From: Desulfurellaceae bacterium
Lineage (GTDB): Bacteria > Desulfobacterota > Binatia > Bin18
Length of the DNA: 39,392 nucleotides
Assembly: GCA_021296095.1 (NCBI GenBank)
Contig: JAGWBB010000013.1
Coordinates: 1-39,392 of the forward strand
Direction of reading: 5' to 3'
In this document: one piece after another, positions 19,594-28,403 of the stretch
Numbering within the stretch: position 1 is the first letter of the stretch
Layout of the letters: every line of letters starts with the position of its first letter
The notes under the pieces: model-generated
What the model was told of the DNA's origin: nothing
Seen by the model: the letters and a program-made list of their open reading frames with translations, nothing else
Databases searched by the model: none
Made by a program: the position numbers and the translations under genes

Positions 19594-19617
19594 TCAGCTT
19601 ACGCTTCGCTAAGCTGA
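19594..19617. repeat. Perfect 8-bp inverted repeat after the glycosyltransferase pair
   Basis: TCAGCTTA (19594-19601) and TAAGCTGA (19610-19617) form an 8-bp stem around a GC-containing 8-base loop, 30 bp after the stop of the second glycosyltransferase. No T-run follows on the plus strand, so it is not a classic terminator. It may still stabilise the 3' end of the mRNA or be a dispersed repeat. Confidence 0.5.
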
Positions 19618-19680
19618 TCTACAGGACTGAAGCTTTCGCTCGATTGATTTGATTCTGACAGAGGTGGCTTTCGAACCAGA

Positions 19681-19711
19681 ATAAAAAAGGGCGGGTCCAA
19701 AGACCCGCCCT
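19681..19711 (-). terminator. Rho-independent terminator of hppA
   Basis: AGGGCGGGTC (19688-19697) and GACCCGCCCT (19702-19711) form a perfect 10-bp GC-rich stem with a four-base loop. Read on the minus strand, the stem is followed by TTTTTTAT. It lies 28 bp beyond the hppA stop. It is the clearest terminator in the window. Confidence 0.92.
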
Positions 19712-19738
19712 CTGGGAAGGAAACGTTGGGAGGGAACG

Positions 19739-21808
19739 CTAGACCAGCAGCGGCGCAATCACCAGCGCCACCACCGCCATCAGCTTGATCAGGATGTTGA
19801 GCGAGGGACCCGACGTATCCTTGAGCGGATCACCGACGGTATCACCCACCACCGCGGCTTTATGCGCCTCGCCGCCTTTTGATTCGTCCGGCACTTTCCC
19901 GTTTTCGATGGACTTTTTGGCGTTGTCCCAAGCACCGCCGGCATTCGACATGAACAAAGCCAACAGAACACCGGTGATGGTGGCACCGGCCAGCATACCG
20001 CCCAGCGCGGCCGCGCCTAAAACCAAACCCACCAGCACCGGGGCAACAACAGCGGTCAGACCGGGGACAACCATCTCTTTGAGCGCGGCGGTGGTTGAAA
20101 TATCAACACACCGGGCGGCGTCAGGCCGGGCGCCTTCTTTGCCTTCCAGCAAGCCCGGAATTTCGCGGAACTGACGCCGGATCTCATCCACCATCTGACC
20201 CGCGGCTCGGCCCACAGCCGTCATGGTCAGGGCGCCGATAAAGAACGGCAGAATGCCGCCCAACAGCAGCCCAATCATGACCGTCGGCTCGGTCACCACG
20301 ATCTGGAGCGGACCTAAATCGGCCGCCAGCCGGTTTTGATTCACGGCCTGGGTAAACGCGGCGAACAGCGCCAGGGCGGTCAGCGCGGCAGAGCCAATGG
20401 CAAAGCCTTTGCCAATAGCTGCGGTGGTATTGCCCAAGGCATCGAGTCCATCGGTGATCTGACGGACCTCAGGCCCGAGTTCTGCCATCTCCGAGATACC
20501 GCCCGCATTATCGGCAACCGGGCCGTAGGCATCGACAGTCATGGTGACACCGACCGTGGCCAGCATGCCGACCCCGGCAATACCAATGCCGTACAGTCCG
20601 GCAAACTGGTTGGCGATGAAGATGGCCACACAAATCGCCAGGACCGGCAACGCACAGCTCTCCAGACCGACCGCCAGACCGTTGATGATATTGGTCGCGG
20701 AACCGGTTTTGCTGGCCTCGGCAATCCGCTCAACCGGTCCGGCTGAGGTGTAATATTCGGTGATCAGGCCGATGCCAATGCCGACCAGACAGCCGGCGGC
20801 CAAGGCCCAGAACACTCCGGTGCTAACCGGGGAAGCCGCGATCAGCAGGTAGGCGCCGACAAGAAAGACGCCGGCTGCAATAAAGGTAGAGTAGCGCAGG
20901 GCCGATTGGGGACCAATCTGCTTCAGCACCCGCATCGAGGCAATACCCAGAAAGGAAGACAGCAGTCCAAGCGCGGCCATGCTGAGCGGCAAGGCCATCA
21001 GGGCGCCGATGAGGAGACCCCGGTCTGCGTCTGCCGGCACTGCCCCGCCTGAGTTCAGGACTGCCAGCAAGGCGTTCTGAGCGGTCGCCCCAATGGCAAT
21101 AGTCGCAATGATAGACCCGACGTAAGACTCAAAAATATCCGCTCCCATACCGGCCACATCACCGACGTTATCACCCACGTTATCGGCAATGACGCCCGGG
21201 TTACGCGGGTCATCCTCGGGGATGCCGGCTTCAACTTTTCCAACCAGATCACTGCCGACGTCGGCCGCTTTGGTATAGATCCCGCCGCCGACCCGGGCAA
21301 ACAGGGCAATCGAGCTGGCACCCATGGCAAAACCACTGATGTAGCGCGAGGTCGCGGGATCGGAGAACACACCCAGGAAAATACCGACACCCAGCAGCCC
21401 CAGGCTGGCCACCGCCAAACCCATCACCGCACCACCGTCAAAGGCGGTCAACAGGGCTGCGGCCTGGCCTTCTGAACGGGCCGCCTCAGACGTGCGCACG
21501 TTGGCCTTGGTGGCAGACTGCATACCAAACAGTCCGGCCATGACAGAAAATATCGCCCCGGTCAGAAAGGCGACCCCGGTTTGCCAGGCAACGGCCCACA
21601 CCAGCAGCAGAAAAACCACCACCACAAAGATACTCAGGATCTGGTACTCGCGCTTGAGGAAGGCCATGGCGCCTTCGTGGATATAGCCCGCAATCTCCCG
21701 CATCCGCTCAGTCCCGTCCGGACGACTGGCGACCGAGCGGTAGATCAGAAACGCGACTACCAGACCGATAATGCCTAAAGCAGGCGAGACGTTAGCAAGC
21801 ATGCCCAT
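19739..21808 (-). CDS. hppA: Membrane-bound ion-translocating pyrophosphatase, K+-dependent type
   Basis: Integral membrane enzyme of 689 residues and about 16 membrane segments that couples pyrophosphate hydrolysis to H+ or Na+ pumping. The substrate and Mg-binding motif [13 protein letters not shown] with EDDPRNP (near 186-202) and the second Asp-rich motif DNVGDNVGD are intact. The segment GNTTAAIG near 457-464 has Ala, not Lys, at the position (about 461) that sets potassium dependence, which marks the K+-dependent subfamily. H+ versus Na+ as pumped ion is not decided here. The ATG at 21808 has GGGAGGG upstream. It is transcribed alone, ending in a strong terminator and convergent with the glycosyltransferases. 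Confidence 0.97.
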   Translation of the reverse strand: MGMLANVSPALGIIGLVVAFLIYRSVASRPDGTERMREIAGYIHEGAMAFLKREYQILSIFVVVVFLLLVWAVAWQTGVAFLTGAIFSVMAGLFGMQSATKANVRTSEAARSEGQAAALLTAFDGGAVMGLAVASLGLLGVGIFLGVFSDPATSRYISGFAMGASSIALFARVGGGIYTKAADVGSDLVGKVEAGIPEDDPRNPGVIADNVGDNVGDVAGMGADIFESYVGSIIATIAIGATAQNALLAVLNSGGAVPADADRGLLIGALMALPLSMAALGLLSSFLGIASMRVLKQIGPQSALRYSTFIAAGVFLVGAYLLIAASPVSTGVFWALAAGCLVGIGIGLITEYYTSAGPVERIAEASKTGSATNIINGLAVGLESCALPVLAICVAIFIANQFAGLYGIGIAGVGMLATVGVTMTVDAYGPVADNAGGISEMAELGPEVRQITDGLDALGNTTAAIGKGFAIGSAALTALALFAAFTQAVNQNRLAADLGPLQIVVTEPTVMIGLLLGGILPFFIGALTMTAVGRAAGQMVDEIRRQFREIPGLLEGKEGARPDAARCVDISTTAALKEMVVPGLTAVVAPVLVGLVLGAAALGGMLAGATITGVLLALFMSNAGGAWDNAKKSIENGKVPDESKGGEAHKAAVVGDTVGDPLKDTSGPSLNILIKLMAVVALVIAPLLV

Positions 21809-21891
21809 CGATAATTCCCTCCCTATAGCGGCCCTCTCCTGGGTGTAAAACGTACGGATAACCGGGTGAACTCAACTCCTTAGGTGCATCG

Positions 21892-21912
21892 CCGGAAGAT
21901 AAACGCTTCCGG
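21892..21912. repeat. Perfect 7-bp hairpin in the gap upstream of hppA
   Basis: CCGGAAG (21892-21898) and CTTCCGG (21906-21912) enclose a 7-base loop. It lies 84-104 bp upstream of the hppA start in the 230-bp gap between hppA and the flavin monooxygenase. No T-run follows on either strand. It may belong to the hppA leader or be an operator. Confidence 0.35.
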
Positions 21913-21935
21913 GTCAAGAGTAAAGGGGCGGGAGC

Positions 21936-21960
21936 AAAAGCCCGGCGGCTCAAGCCGGCT
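21936..21960 (-). terminator. Weak candidate terminator after the flavin monooxygenase
   Basis: On the minus strand AGCCGGC pairs with GCCGGGCT (one bulged G) across a short loop and is followed by TTTT. It lies about 80 nt beyond the monooxygenase stop. The T-run is short and the stem imperfect. Confidence 0.35.
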
Positions 21961-22038
21961 CGACCTACGCAATAATCGGTATGAATTCGGGCTTCGGAAA
22001 GCCTCTAAGAGAGGACGTGGTCAGTGCCCGTACCTCAC

Positions 22039-23442
22039 TCACGCCCGAGCTGGTCTATCGACCGTATCGGCGGCGGTTCCCAGGCACCGATGCCGGGCGG
22101 CCGGGTGTGGCTCGGGGAGGCGAACCCGGCCACTGCCGTAGAGTTTTTCGCGTAATGTCCCGGGTGCATAGTCCTTTTGCATGCGGCCACGCTGGTGGAG
22201 CACGGGAACCACCCCGTCGATAAACTCTGCAAACGAGCCGGGGGTCGTGGTGTAGGCCAGGTTGAACCCATCAACTCCGGCCGCGATCCAGTCCTCAAGC
22301 TGATCGGCGATGTGTTCCGGCGTCCCGACCAGCACCGGCCCGGCCCCACCGATGCCAACGTAGCGGGCCAGGTCGCGCATGGTCCATTTCCGGCTCGGGT
22401 CGCCCTCGGTAAAGCTGTGGACGAGCGTGCGGATGGCGTTGGTCTCGATGTATTCCAGCGGCTGGTCCGGCTCAAACTGCCCGAAGTCAATGCCACTCCA
22501 GCCGCTGAGCAGGGCCAGCCCGCCATCGTAGCGACACTGCTCAAAATATTCCTCATACTTGCGCTTCGCCGCAGCTTCCGTGTCGCCGGTGATGACTTTC
22601 AGATAGGCAAAACACAGGATGTCCTCGGGATTTCGGCCCTGCTGGCGCGCAATCCGACGAATGTCCCGGATATACTGCCCATCGACCTCGGGCTTTGAGC
22701 CGAGCACGAACACACACTCGGCGTGGCGGGCGGCAAACTCGCGCCCACGTGGCGACGCCCCGGCCTGGAAGAGCACTGGCGTCCGTTGGGGAGAGGGTTC
22801 GGACAGGTGGCAGCCGTGGACCTGGTAGTACCGGCCGTCGTGGCTGACATCGTGCACCTTGGCCGGGTCGGCGTAGATCCCACGCGCCCGGTCTTTGACG
22901 ACCGCACCGTCCTCCCAGCTCGTCTCCCACAGCTTGTAACACACGTCGCAGTACTCATCGGCGATGGCGTAACGTTCGTCATGATCCGGCAAGCCGGTCT
23001 GGCCATAGTTGCGGGCCGCGCTTTCAAGGTAGGAGGTCACGATATTCCAGGCCACCCGCCCCTTGGTCAGATGGTCGAGGGTCGAAACGAGCCGGGCAAA
23101 GGTGAACGGCGGGTATTGGAGTATGGAACTGGTGAAACCAAAGCCCAGATGCTGGGTCGCGTGCGCCATAGCGGGGATGAGCAGCATGGGATCATTGACC
23201 GGGATCTGGGCAGCTTCAGACACGGCCGCCTCCCGGTTGCCGCGAAACACATCGTACACGCCGACCACATCGGCCAGGAACAACGCATCGAACCTCCCGC
23301 GTTCCAGCAGCTGGGCCAGTTCCACCCACTGGTTGAGGTCGGTGTAATTGACCATATTGTCATCTTCGCGGACCCACAGCCCTGGCGACTGGTGCACGAC
23401 ACAGTTCATGTGAAAGGCGTTGAAGTAGATGCGCTTGTTCAT
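22039..23442 (-). CDS. FMN-dependent monooxygenase, NtaA/SnaA/DszA-type (bacterial luciferase-like fold)
   Basis: 467-residue class C flavin monooxygenase of the luciferase-like superfamily. NtaA (nitrilotriacetate), SoxA/DszA (dibenzothiophene sulfone) and SnaA belong here. They use FMNH2 from a separate reductase to oxidise an organic substrate. Family traits seen are the N-terminal FNAFHMN, the ERGRFDALFLADV helix, the GRVAWNIVTSYL motif and the QAGASPRGREFAA segment. CAGGAG precedes the ATG. No flavin reductase is adjacent, so the partner must lie elsewhere. The substrate cannot be predicted. The last 20 or so residues are unlike the usual ending and may be drift. Confidence 0.9.
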   Translation of the reverse strand: MNKRIYFNAFHMNCVVHQSPGLWVREDDNMVNYTDLNQWVELAQLLERGRFDALFLADVVGVYDVFRGNREAAVSEAAQIPVNDPMLLIPAMAHATQHLGFGFTSSILQYPPFTFARLVSTLDHLTKGRVAWNIVTSYLESAARNYGQTGLPDHDERYAIADEYCDVCYKLWETSWEDGAVVKDRARGIYADPAKVHDVSHDGRYYQVHGCHLSEPSPQRTPVLFQAGASPRGREFAARHAECVFVLGSKPEVDGQYIRDIRRIARQQGRNPEDILCFAYLKVITGDTEAAAKRKYEEYFEQCRYDGGLALLSGWSGIDFGQFEPDQPLEYIETNAIRTLVHSFTEGDPSRKWTMRDLARYVGIGGAGPVLVGTPEHIADQLEDWIAAGVDGFNLAYTTTPGSFAEFIDGVVPVLHQRGRMQKDYAPGTLREKLYGSGRVRLPEPHPAARHRCLGTAADTVDRPARA

Positions 23443-23638
23443 GCGGATGCTCCTGGCGGAACGGAGGCCCTCCCGCTGCCGCTGGCTCGGATTTTGGCTC
23501 TGTCTACCAAAGCCCCGGGTGCTTCACAATGGAAAATGAGGTTCTTCCCTTCCCTGCCTGTATCCGCGAAGAGTCGTCTTGATGCACTGGAGGAAAATGC
23601 CACAATAGGCACCACCTGCAGGAAAGGACATTTCGCCC

Positions 23639-24004
23639 ATGCCTATCCCGAACTGGATTCGAGAACTCTTTCAGACCATTGACACCAATGACCCGGCCGG
23701 TTTTGCCTCGTTTTTGACTCCGGACGCAAGTTTTGTGTTTGCCAACGCCGAGCCGGTCAGAGGCAAGGACGCGGCACGCGAGGCGGTCGCCGGCTTTTTA
23801 GCCAGCATCAAGGCGATCCGGCACGAGGTGTTCGATGCCTGGCAGCAGCCCGACGCGGTCGTCTGCCACGGCCGGGTGACCTACACCCGGCATGACAGCA
23901 GCCAACTCAGCGTGCCGTTCGCGAATGTCTTCAAGATGCGCGACGGACTGATTCGAGACTACCTGATCTATGTTGATGCCTCGGAGCTGTACAAGACGGC
24001 CTGA
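23639..24004 (+). CDS. SnoaL-like/NTF2-fold protein
   Basis: 121 residues with the cone-shaped SnoaL/ketosteroid-isomerase pattern: an N-terminal helix, FASFLTPDASFVFANAEP, a GKDAAREAVAGFL helix, then the strand pairs around HEVFDAW and VCHGRVTYTRHD, and DGLIRDYLIYVD at the end. Such proteins include small-molecule isomerases, hydrolases and binding proteins, and sequence alone does not choose between them. It is divergent from the flavin monooxygenase across a 196-bp gap that probably holds promoters for both, so a shared pathway is possible. AGGAAAGGA lies upstream of the ATG. Confidence 0.8.
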   Translation: MPIPNWIRELFQTIDTNDPAGFASFLTPDASFVFANAEPVRGKDAAREAVAGFLASIKAIRHEVFDAWQQPDAVVCHGRVTYTRHDSSQLSVPFANVFKMRDGLIRDYLIYVDASELYKTA

Positions 24005-24059
24005 AGCTTCACTGCCTGGAGTGAGCCGGTCGTCCACCCCAGGCGTCAGGATAGATGGC

Positions 24060-25154
24060 CTACATCACCACCACGCTACGCGCCACCTCGCCCTTTTCCA
24101 GGGCATCCATGGCCTCGTTAATCTCGCCGAGGGCATAGGTTCTGGTCACCAGCTCATCCAGCTTGATGCGCTTGTTCATGTACAGCTCAATCAGCCGCGG
24201 CATGTCCACCCGGGGCCGGGTCGAACCGTACAGCGAGCCTTTGATGGATTTCTCGGTCAGCAGGCTCGAGGCCGGAATGGTGACCGTATCTTCACGCGAG
24301 GGGGCGCCAACCACGACGGTCATGCCGCCCTGGCGGGTACACGCATAAGCCTGCTCAATCGTCTTGCCCAGACCGATGACCTCAAACGCATAGTCCGCCC
24401 CGCGGCCCTCGGTCAGCCCCCGGACCGTCCTGACCAACTCCTCCCGGCCGGGATTGATCGTGTGGGTGGCGCCGAACTCTTTGGCAAACTCGAGTTTGTT
24501 GTCCATCAGATCAACGGCGATGACGGTGCTGGCCCCGGCCAGCACACAGCCCTGAATCGTGTTCAGGCCGACCCCGCCACAGCCGATGACGACCGTGCTG
24601 CTGCCGGGCTGGACCTTGGCCGTGTTGGTGGCCGCTCCCAGGCCGGTCATCACCCCGCAGCCGACCAGGCAGGCCTTGTCCAGGGGCACGTTATCGGGGA
24701 TGGGAATACACGCCGTCTGATCGACCACGGCGTACTCGGCAAAACTCGACAGCCCGGCCATGTGGTGAATAGCCTTGCCGTTTTTCTTCAGACGACACGT
24801 CCCGTCCAGCAGCGTGCCCTTGCCCATGGTCATGCGCATGTTGGTGCACAGGACCGGACTGCCGATTGAGCAGTAGTAGCAGCGGCCGCAGTACGGCGCG
24901 AATGACAGCACCACGTGATCGCCGGCCTTGACCAGACTGACCCCGGGTCCGACCTCCTCGACCACACCGGCTCCCTCATGCCCCAGCACCACCGGCAGGG
25001 GCGAACGCAGCACCCCGTGGATGACCGAATAGTCGCTGTGACACACACCGTTGGCCGCGATTTTGACCCGAACCTCGCCGGCCTTGGGACTGTCCAGATC
25101 GACGTCCTCAACCTGGACCGGGGCGTTCAGTTCGTATAAGACAGCTGCTTTCAT
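24060..25154 (-). CDS. Zinc-dependent alcohol dehydrogenase (MDR superfamily)
   Basis: 364-residue medium-chain dehydrogenase that oxidises alcohols or reduces aldehydes with NAD(P). Catalytic zinc ligands are Cys38 in GVCHSDYS, His59 (GHE) and Cys166 (VGCGVMTG). The structural zinc lobe has Cys89, 92, 95 and 103. The Rossmann loop GCGGVG is at 191-196. It looks like the class III/long-chain alcohol dehydrogenase branch. The ATG overlaps the meaB stop by ATGA, so the two are translated together, which is an unusual pairing. Its substrate is unknown. Confidence 0.93.
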   Translation of the reverse strand: MKAAVLYELNAPVQVEDVDLDSPKAGEVRVKIAANGVCHSDYSVIHGVLRSPLPVVLGHEGAGVVEEVGPGVSLVKAGDHVVLSFAPYCGRCYYCSIGSPVLCTNMRMTMGKGTLLDGTCRLKKNGKAIHHMAGLSSFAEYAVVDQTACIPIPDNVPLDKACLVGCGVMTGLGAATNTAKVQPGSSTVVIGCGGVGLNTIQGCVLAGASTVIAVDLMDNKLEFAKEFGATHTINPGREELVRTVRGLTEGRGADYAFEVIGLGKTIEQAYACTRQGGMTVVVGAPSREDTVTIPASSLLTEKSIKGSLYGSTRPRVDMPRLIELYMNKRIKLDELVTRTYALGEINEAMDALEKGEVARSVVVM

Positions 25155-26149
25155 AACTCTCCTCCATTCTTCAGAAATTCACTTCTCAGGACCTGCTCGG
25201 ATGCGCTATGGGGGTCCAGCCTGCCCGCTCCGACTTCCTCGAACAGGCGGGCCAGGGCCGGATCAAGCTCAAGCTGGTCGGTCAGGCGGCGACGGACTGC
25301 GTACTCGACCCGGGCCAGCAATTCCTCCTGGCGGCGGGTCGTCCGGCGTTGTTCCAGTTCGCCGCCGTCGGTCAGAAACTGGTGGTGCGACTCCATGGCT
25401 TCGAACAGTTCCGGCAGGCCGACATTGTTGATCGCCTGGGTGGCCAGGACGGGAATTTTCCACTGCGGCGCAGCGACCTGGCCGGCGGGCCGGTTGCTGT
25501 ACTTGAGTTCCAGCATCAGGCTCAGGTCGGTCATCATCCGCTGCGCCCCGTCGCGGTCAGCCTTGTTGACCACAAAGATATCGGCGATTTCCATCAGCCC
25601 GGCCTTCATGACCTGTACGCTGTCGCCGGCCTCGGGCACCAGGGTGACAATCACCGTATCGGTCGCCCGCATCACGTCGAGTTCGGTCTGGCCGACCCCG
25701 ACCGTCTCGACCAGCACGTAGTCGCACCGGAAGGCGTCGAGCAGTTTCATCACGTCCAGCGTAGCCCGGGCCAGGCCGCCGTGGCTGCCACGGGTGGCCA
25801 TGCTGCGGATAAACACGCCCTTGTCCAGATAGTGCTGGCCCATACGGATACGGTCGCCCAGCAGCGCCCCCCCGGAAAAGGGGCTCGACGGGTCAATGGC
25901 CACCACCCCGACCGTCTTGTGGGCGGCGCGCATCAGCGTGGTCAAGCCGTCGACCAGGCTGGATTTGCCGGCGCCCGGCGGGCCGGTCACCCCGATGGTG
26001 AAGGCGTGACCGAGCTGTGGGGCGATGGCCTCAAGAATGGGGCCCACCTCGCGGCTCTCGCGCTCGACCAGGGTCATCAGTCGGGCCAGAGCAACGGCGC
26101 TGCCGGAGCCCATGTTTTCGAGCAGTTGACTGAGGGTCTGTCGTGCCAT
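25151..26149 (-). CDS. meaB: Methylmalonyl-CoA mutase-associated GTPase MeaB
   Basis: G3E-family GTPase that gates cobalamin delivery to, and protects, adenosylcobalamin-dependent acyl-CoA mutases. The 332 residues match MeaB/ArgK. Visible are the P-loop GPPGAGKSS (56-64), AIDPSSPFSGGALLGDR, the VETVGVGQTE switch and NKAD near 209. AAGGAG lies rather far (about 14 nt) upstream of the ATG. No mutase gene is in the window, so its partner lies elsewhere. It is the first gene of a two-gene unit with the alcohol dehydrogenase. Confidence 0.95.
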   Translation of the reverse strand: MARQTLSQLLENMGSGSAVALARLMTLVERESREVGPILEAIAPQLGHAFTIGVTGPPGAGKSSLVDGLTTLMRAAHKTVGVVAIDPSSPFSGGALLGDRIRMGQHYLDKGVFIRSMATRGSHGGLARATLDVMKLLDAFRCDYVLVETVGVGQTELDVMRATDTVIVTLVPEAGDSVQVMKAGLMEIADIFVVNKADRDGAQRMMTDLSLMLELKYSNRPAGQVAAPQWKIPVLATQAINNVGLPELFEAMESHHQFLTDGGELEQRRTTRRQEELLARVEYAVRRRLTDQLELDPALARLFEEVGAGRLDPHSASEQVLRSEFLKNGGEL

Positions 26150-26270
26150 GAGTGAAGCTCTATCTCCTTGTCAGTATCGGCTTGGCAATGTGGCTCATCC
26201 TCATGTTCCTCATACAACGGCCAGGATGATCCACACCTCTTACCAGACCCGCCGCCTTTCTTTAAGACAG

Positions 26271-26290
26271 GCCGGGCGGCTTGGCCCGGC
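26271..26290. repeat. 7-bp inverted repeat between divergent meaB and crotonase genes
   Basis: GCCGGGC (26271-26277) and GCCCGGC (26284-26290) with a 6-base loop, in the 189-bp gap between two divergent starts. There is no T-run. It could be an operator serving one or both genes, or simple GC-rich structure. Confidence 0.35.
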
Positions 26291-26338
26291 GGTGTGCGCT
26301 CTGCTATGTTGCGCACTGTAGCACGGGGGAGAAAGAGC

Positions 26339-27124
26339 ATGGAATGGGATACAGTGCGTTTTGAGACGGCCGAACACGACGAACGGGTCGGCTTCCTGGT
26401 GCTCGACCGCCCGGCCGTCCTCAACGCCGTCAACGACCAACTCATCGCCGACTTCAAACAGGCGTGTGACGTGCTGCGCCACGCTCCGGGCCTGCGCGTC
26501 GTCGTCCTCAAAGCCGAGGGCCGCGGCTTTTGTTCGGGCATGGACCTGATGGCCGCCGCCCACAGACCCCATGACAGTGAGACGCTGGCGGCGGTGTGGG
26601 CGCCCTGGGGCCAGGCGCTGGATACGCTTGAGCAGCTCGATCAGCTGACCATTGCGGCCATCCACGGACCGTGCCTGGGGGCCGGCATGGAGCTGGTTCT
26701 GGCCTGTGATTTCCGGATTGCGACGACCTCGGCCTTTTTTGGCCTGCCCCAGATTTTATACGGCACCCCGCCGGATGTCGGTCAGAATTATCGTCTGCCC
26801 CAGCTGATCGGGCTGTCCAAAGCCAAAGAAATCATGCTCCTGGGTCAGCGTTTCAGCGCCGCCGAGGCAGAACGCTGGGGCTTGGTCACGCGGCTGGTTG
26901 AGCCCGGCGACCTTGGGGCCGAAACGGACGCGCTGGTCGAGCGCTGTCTCCAGCTGGGCGGCAAGGCCGCAGCCGGGGCCAAGCACCTCTTGCACCGAAC
27001 CTGGGAGCTGGACAACCAAGCCTTGGCCGCCGCGATTCATCAGGCGCGGACGGCCGCGCTGGAAGACGGAGAATTCGCCGCCTCCCTGGAGGTCTATCGT
27101 GACCGCCGTAAACCCCAGGTCTAA
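26339..27124 (+). CDS. Enoyl-CoA hydratase/isomerase-family (crotonase fold) protein
   Basis: 261 residues from the ATG at 26339, with GGGGGAGA upstream. The frame is open back to 26168, but only the inner start matches the family N-terminus. Crotonase features seen are FCSGMDL (first oxyanion loop) and GAGMELVLACD with Glu118, equal to Glu144 of rat crotonase. The partner Glu164 is replaced by Gln138 in FGLPQIL, and the next loop reads GTPPDVGQNYRLP, not the usual GG-TQRLP. Hydration by the two-Glu mechanism is therefore doubtful. Isomerase, thioesterase or other crotonase chemistry is possible. It acts on acyl-CoA in the cytoplasm. Confidence 0.88.
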   Translation: MEWDTVRFETAEHDERVGFLVLDRPAVLNAVNDQLIADFKQACDVLRHAPGLRVVVLKAEGRGFCSGMDLMAAAHRPHDSETLAAVWAPWGQALDTLEQLDQLTIAAIHGPCLGAGMELVLACDFRIATTSAFFGLPQILYGTPPDVGQNYRLPQLIGLSKAKEIMLLGQRFSAAEAERWGLVTRLVEPGDLGAETDALVERCLQLGGKAAAGAKHLLHRTWELDNQALAAAIHQARTAALEDGEFAASLEVYRDRRKPQV

Positions 27125-27152
27125 GGGGCGCCGCCGAGAAAAGAGGAGCACC

Positions 27153-27218
27153 ATGCCCGATACAGACAAGAATCAGCCACCAATCTGGCGGGAAATGGCA
27201 AGCGAGGATGAGTTATAG
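27153..27218 (+). CDS. Possible 21-residue ORF overlapping the nuclease start
   Basis: Twenty-one codons beginning M-P-D-T-D-K and ending A-S-E-D-E-L, with a strong AAGAGGAG in front. It starts 29 bp after the crotonase stop. Its end overlaps the first codons of the nuclease gene by 11 bases in another frame, while the nuclease start itself has a poor binding site. It could be a coupled leader peptide, or the stub of a gene interrupted where the lower-GC nuclease segment begins. No family is recognised. Confidence 0.35.
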   Translation: MPDTDKNQPPIWREMASEDEL

Positions 27219-28153
27219 TAATTATGAAAAGGCAGTGCTCAATACCTTGTGGACCTGGGCCGACCAGCACCATCGAGGCGATCTCGACGGCGGCAAGCGG
27301 CAAAGGCGTCCACCAGTTCTCGCAAGCGGGTTCGCATTGAACAACGTCCTGGTTCTTCCGAATGGATCGAAAGCCGATAATATTCGCGCCGCCATCCCCC
27401 GAAACCAGCGGCACCGGTGGTTTCGCAGCCTGAAAAGCTCCCAAGCCTTGACGCAAAGCGTTTTCGGAGCGATCCGAGCCTTCGACCGCCTTGATCTGCT
27501 CCAGAACGTGTCCGCCGAGTGCGGACGACCGGCTTTCTTCGATAACCATCAGGGCTGGACGCTCGACTTCGAGCACGAGGTCCGCTGCTTAAAGGAGCCG
27601 AGACCGACCAGCGTTGACGTGCTGCTAAGCGGGCCAAACGGGCGAGTCGCCATCGAGTGCAAGTTCATGGAGCGCGACTTCGGGACCTGCTCGCGCCCGC
27701 GCTTGTCTCCTAACGACGATCAATACTGTGACGGTAGCTATCAAGTCCTACGTCCACGCCAACGCCGTAGTCGTTGCTCACTAACGGAAAGTCGGTATCC
27801 GCTACTGGGACCATCTGCCCTCTCTGTTCCACTGGCCGGCCGACCGCGATCATGTTCCGTGTCCGTTCAGATGCGTCTACCAACTGGCGCGGAATGCGCT
27901 TGCCGCCAGCCTCACGCCAGCGGGCAAACTCAATTGCAGAGGGCACGTGCTTGTCGTTTACGATGCCCGCAACCCTAAGTTCCAGGCCGGAGGCAAGGCC
28001 GAAAAGCAATGGGCTCTAGCAATCGCGGCGTGTCGCGTGTCAGGGCTTTTACGCCGCCTGAGTTGGCAACGCTTATTGGCCGCTATCGCTCCAGCATCTG
28101 AACTGGCGTATCTCGTTGATGGCCTGAGAGAGAAGTACGGTCTGGAGCCATAG
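27208..28153 (+). pseudogene. PGN_0703-like putative restriction endonuclease, broken by one frameshift
   Basis: Two overlapping frames together encode one protein of the PGN_0703-like PD-(D/E)XK nuclease type. The first frame (27208 to about 27788) carries RHRWFRSLKSSQALTQ, the nuclease core Asp137 and Glu150-x-Lys152 in SVDVLL/VAIECK, and the YCDGSY motif. From about 27790 the next frame continues as GIRYWDHLPSLFHW, then DHVPCPF, VVYDARNPKFQ and RRLSWQRLLAAI, ending at TAG 28151-28153. The span is 946 nt (3 x 315 + 1), as expected for one extra base, probably one A in the GGAAAG at 27786-27791. Repaired, it would be about 314 residues. It may be a true mutation or an assembly error. The family role in defence is putative. 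Confidence 0.75.
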
Positions 28154-28403
28154 CCCGCCGTAGAAGATCCCGCCGTGCCTACGAGACCGTCGCTCGCTCG
28201 TTCGGGAACCCGCCCCAAACGCCTGAGCGCGCTCGCAAATGAGTGCCTGAGTGAGAATGGGATGAAAGTAGGGCAGGAGCAGAGACACCGTTATCCACCA
28301 GGTGCGACCGTTTTTAGAACAACCCCATCTTGATCAGTTATGACAGCGCAAGAATCGCCTTCATATTTTCCCCCTTAAGCGGAGGCATCGACCTATAAGG
28401 CAC

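Noticed and set aside
19660-19690. GGTTCGAA-like T-loop suggesting a tRNA on the minus strand
   Set aside because: The flanking bases do not form a five-pair T stem, and no acceptor or anticodon arm is present.
27710-28288. Minus-strand frames in the nuclease region, including possible toxin candidates below the antitoxin
   Set aside because: They lie antisense to the nuclease sequence or lack PIN/RelE patterns, and no start signal follows the antitoxin stop.
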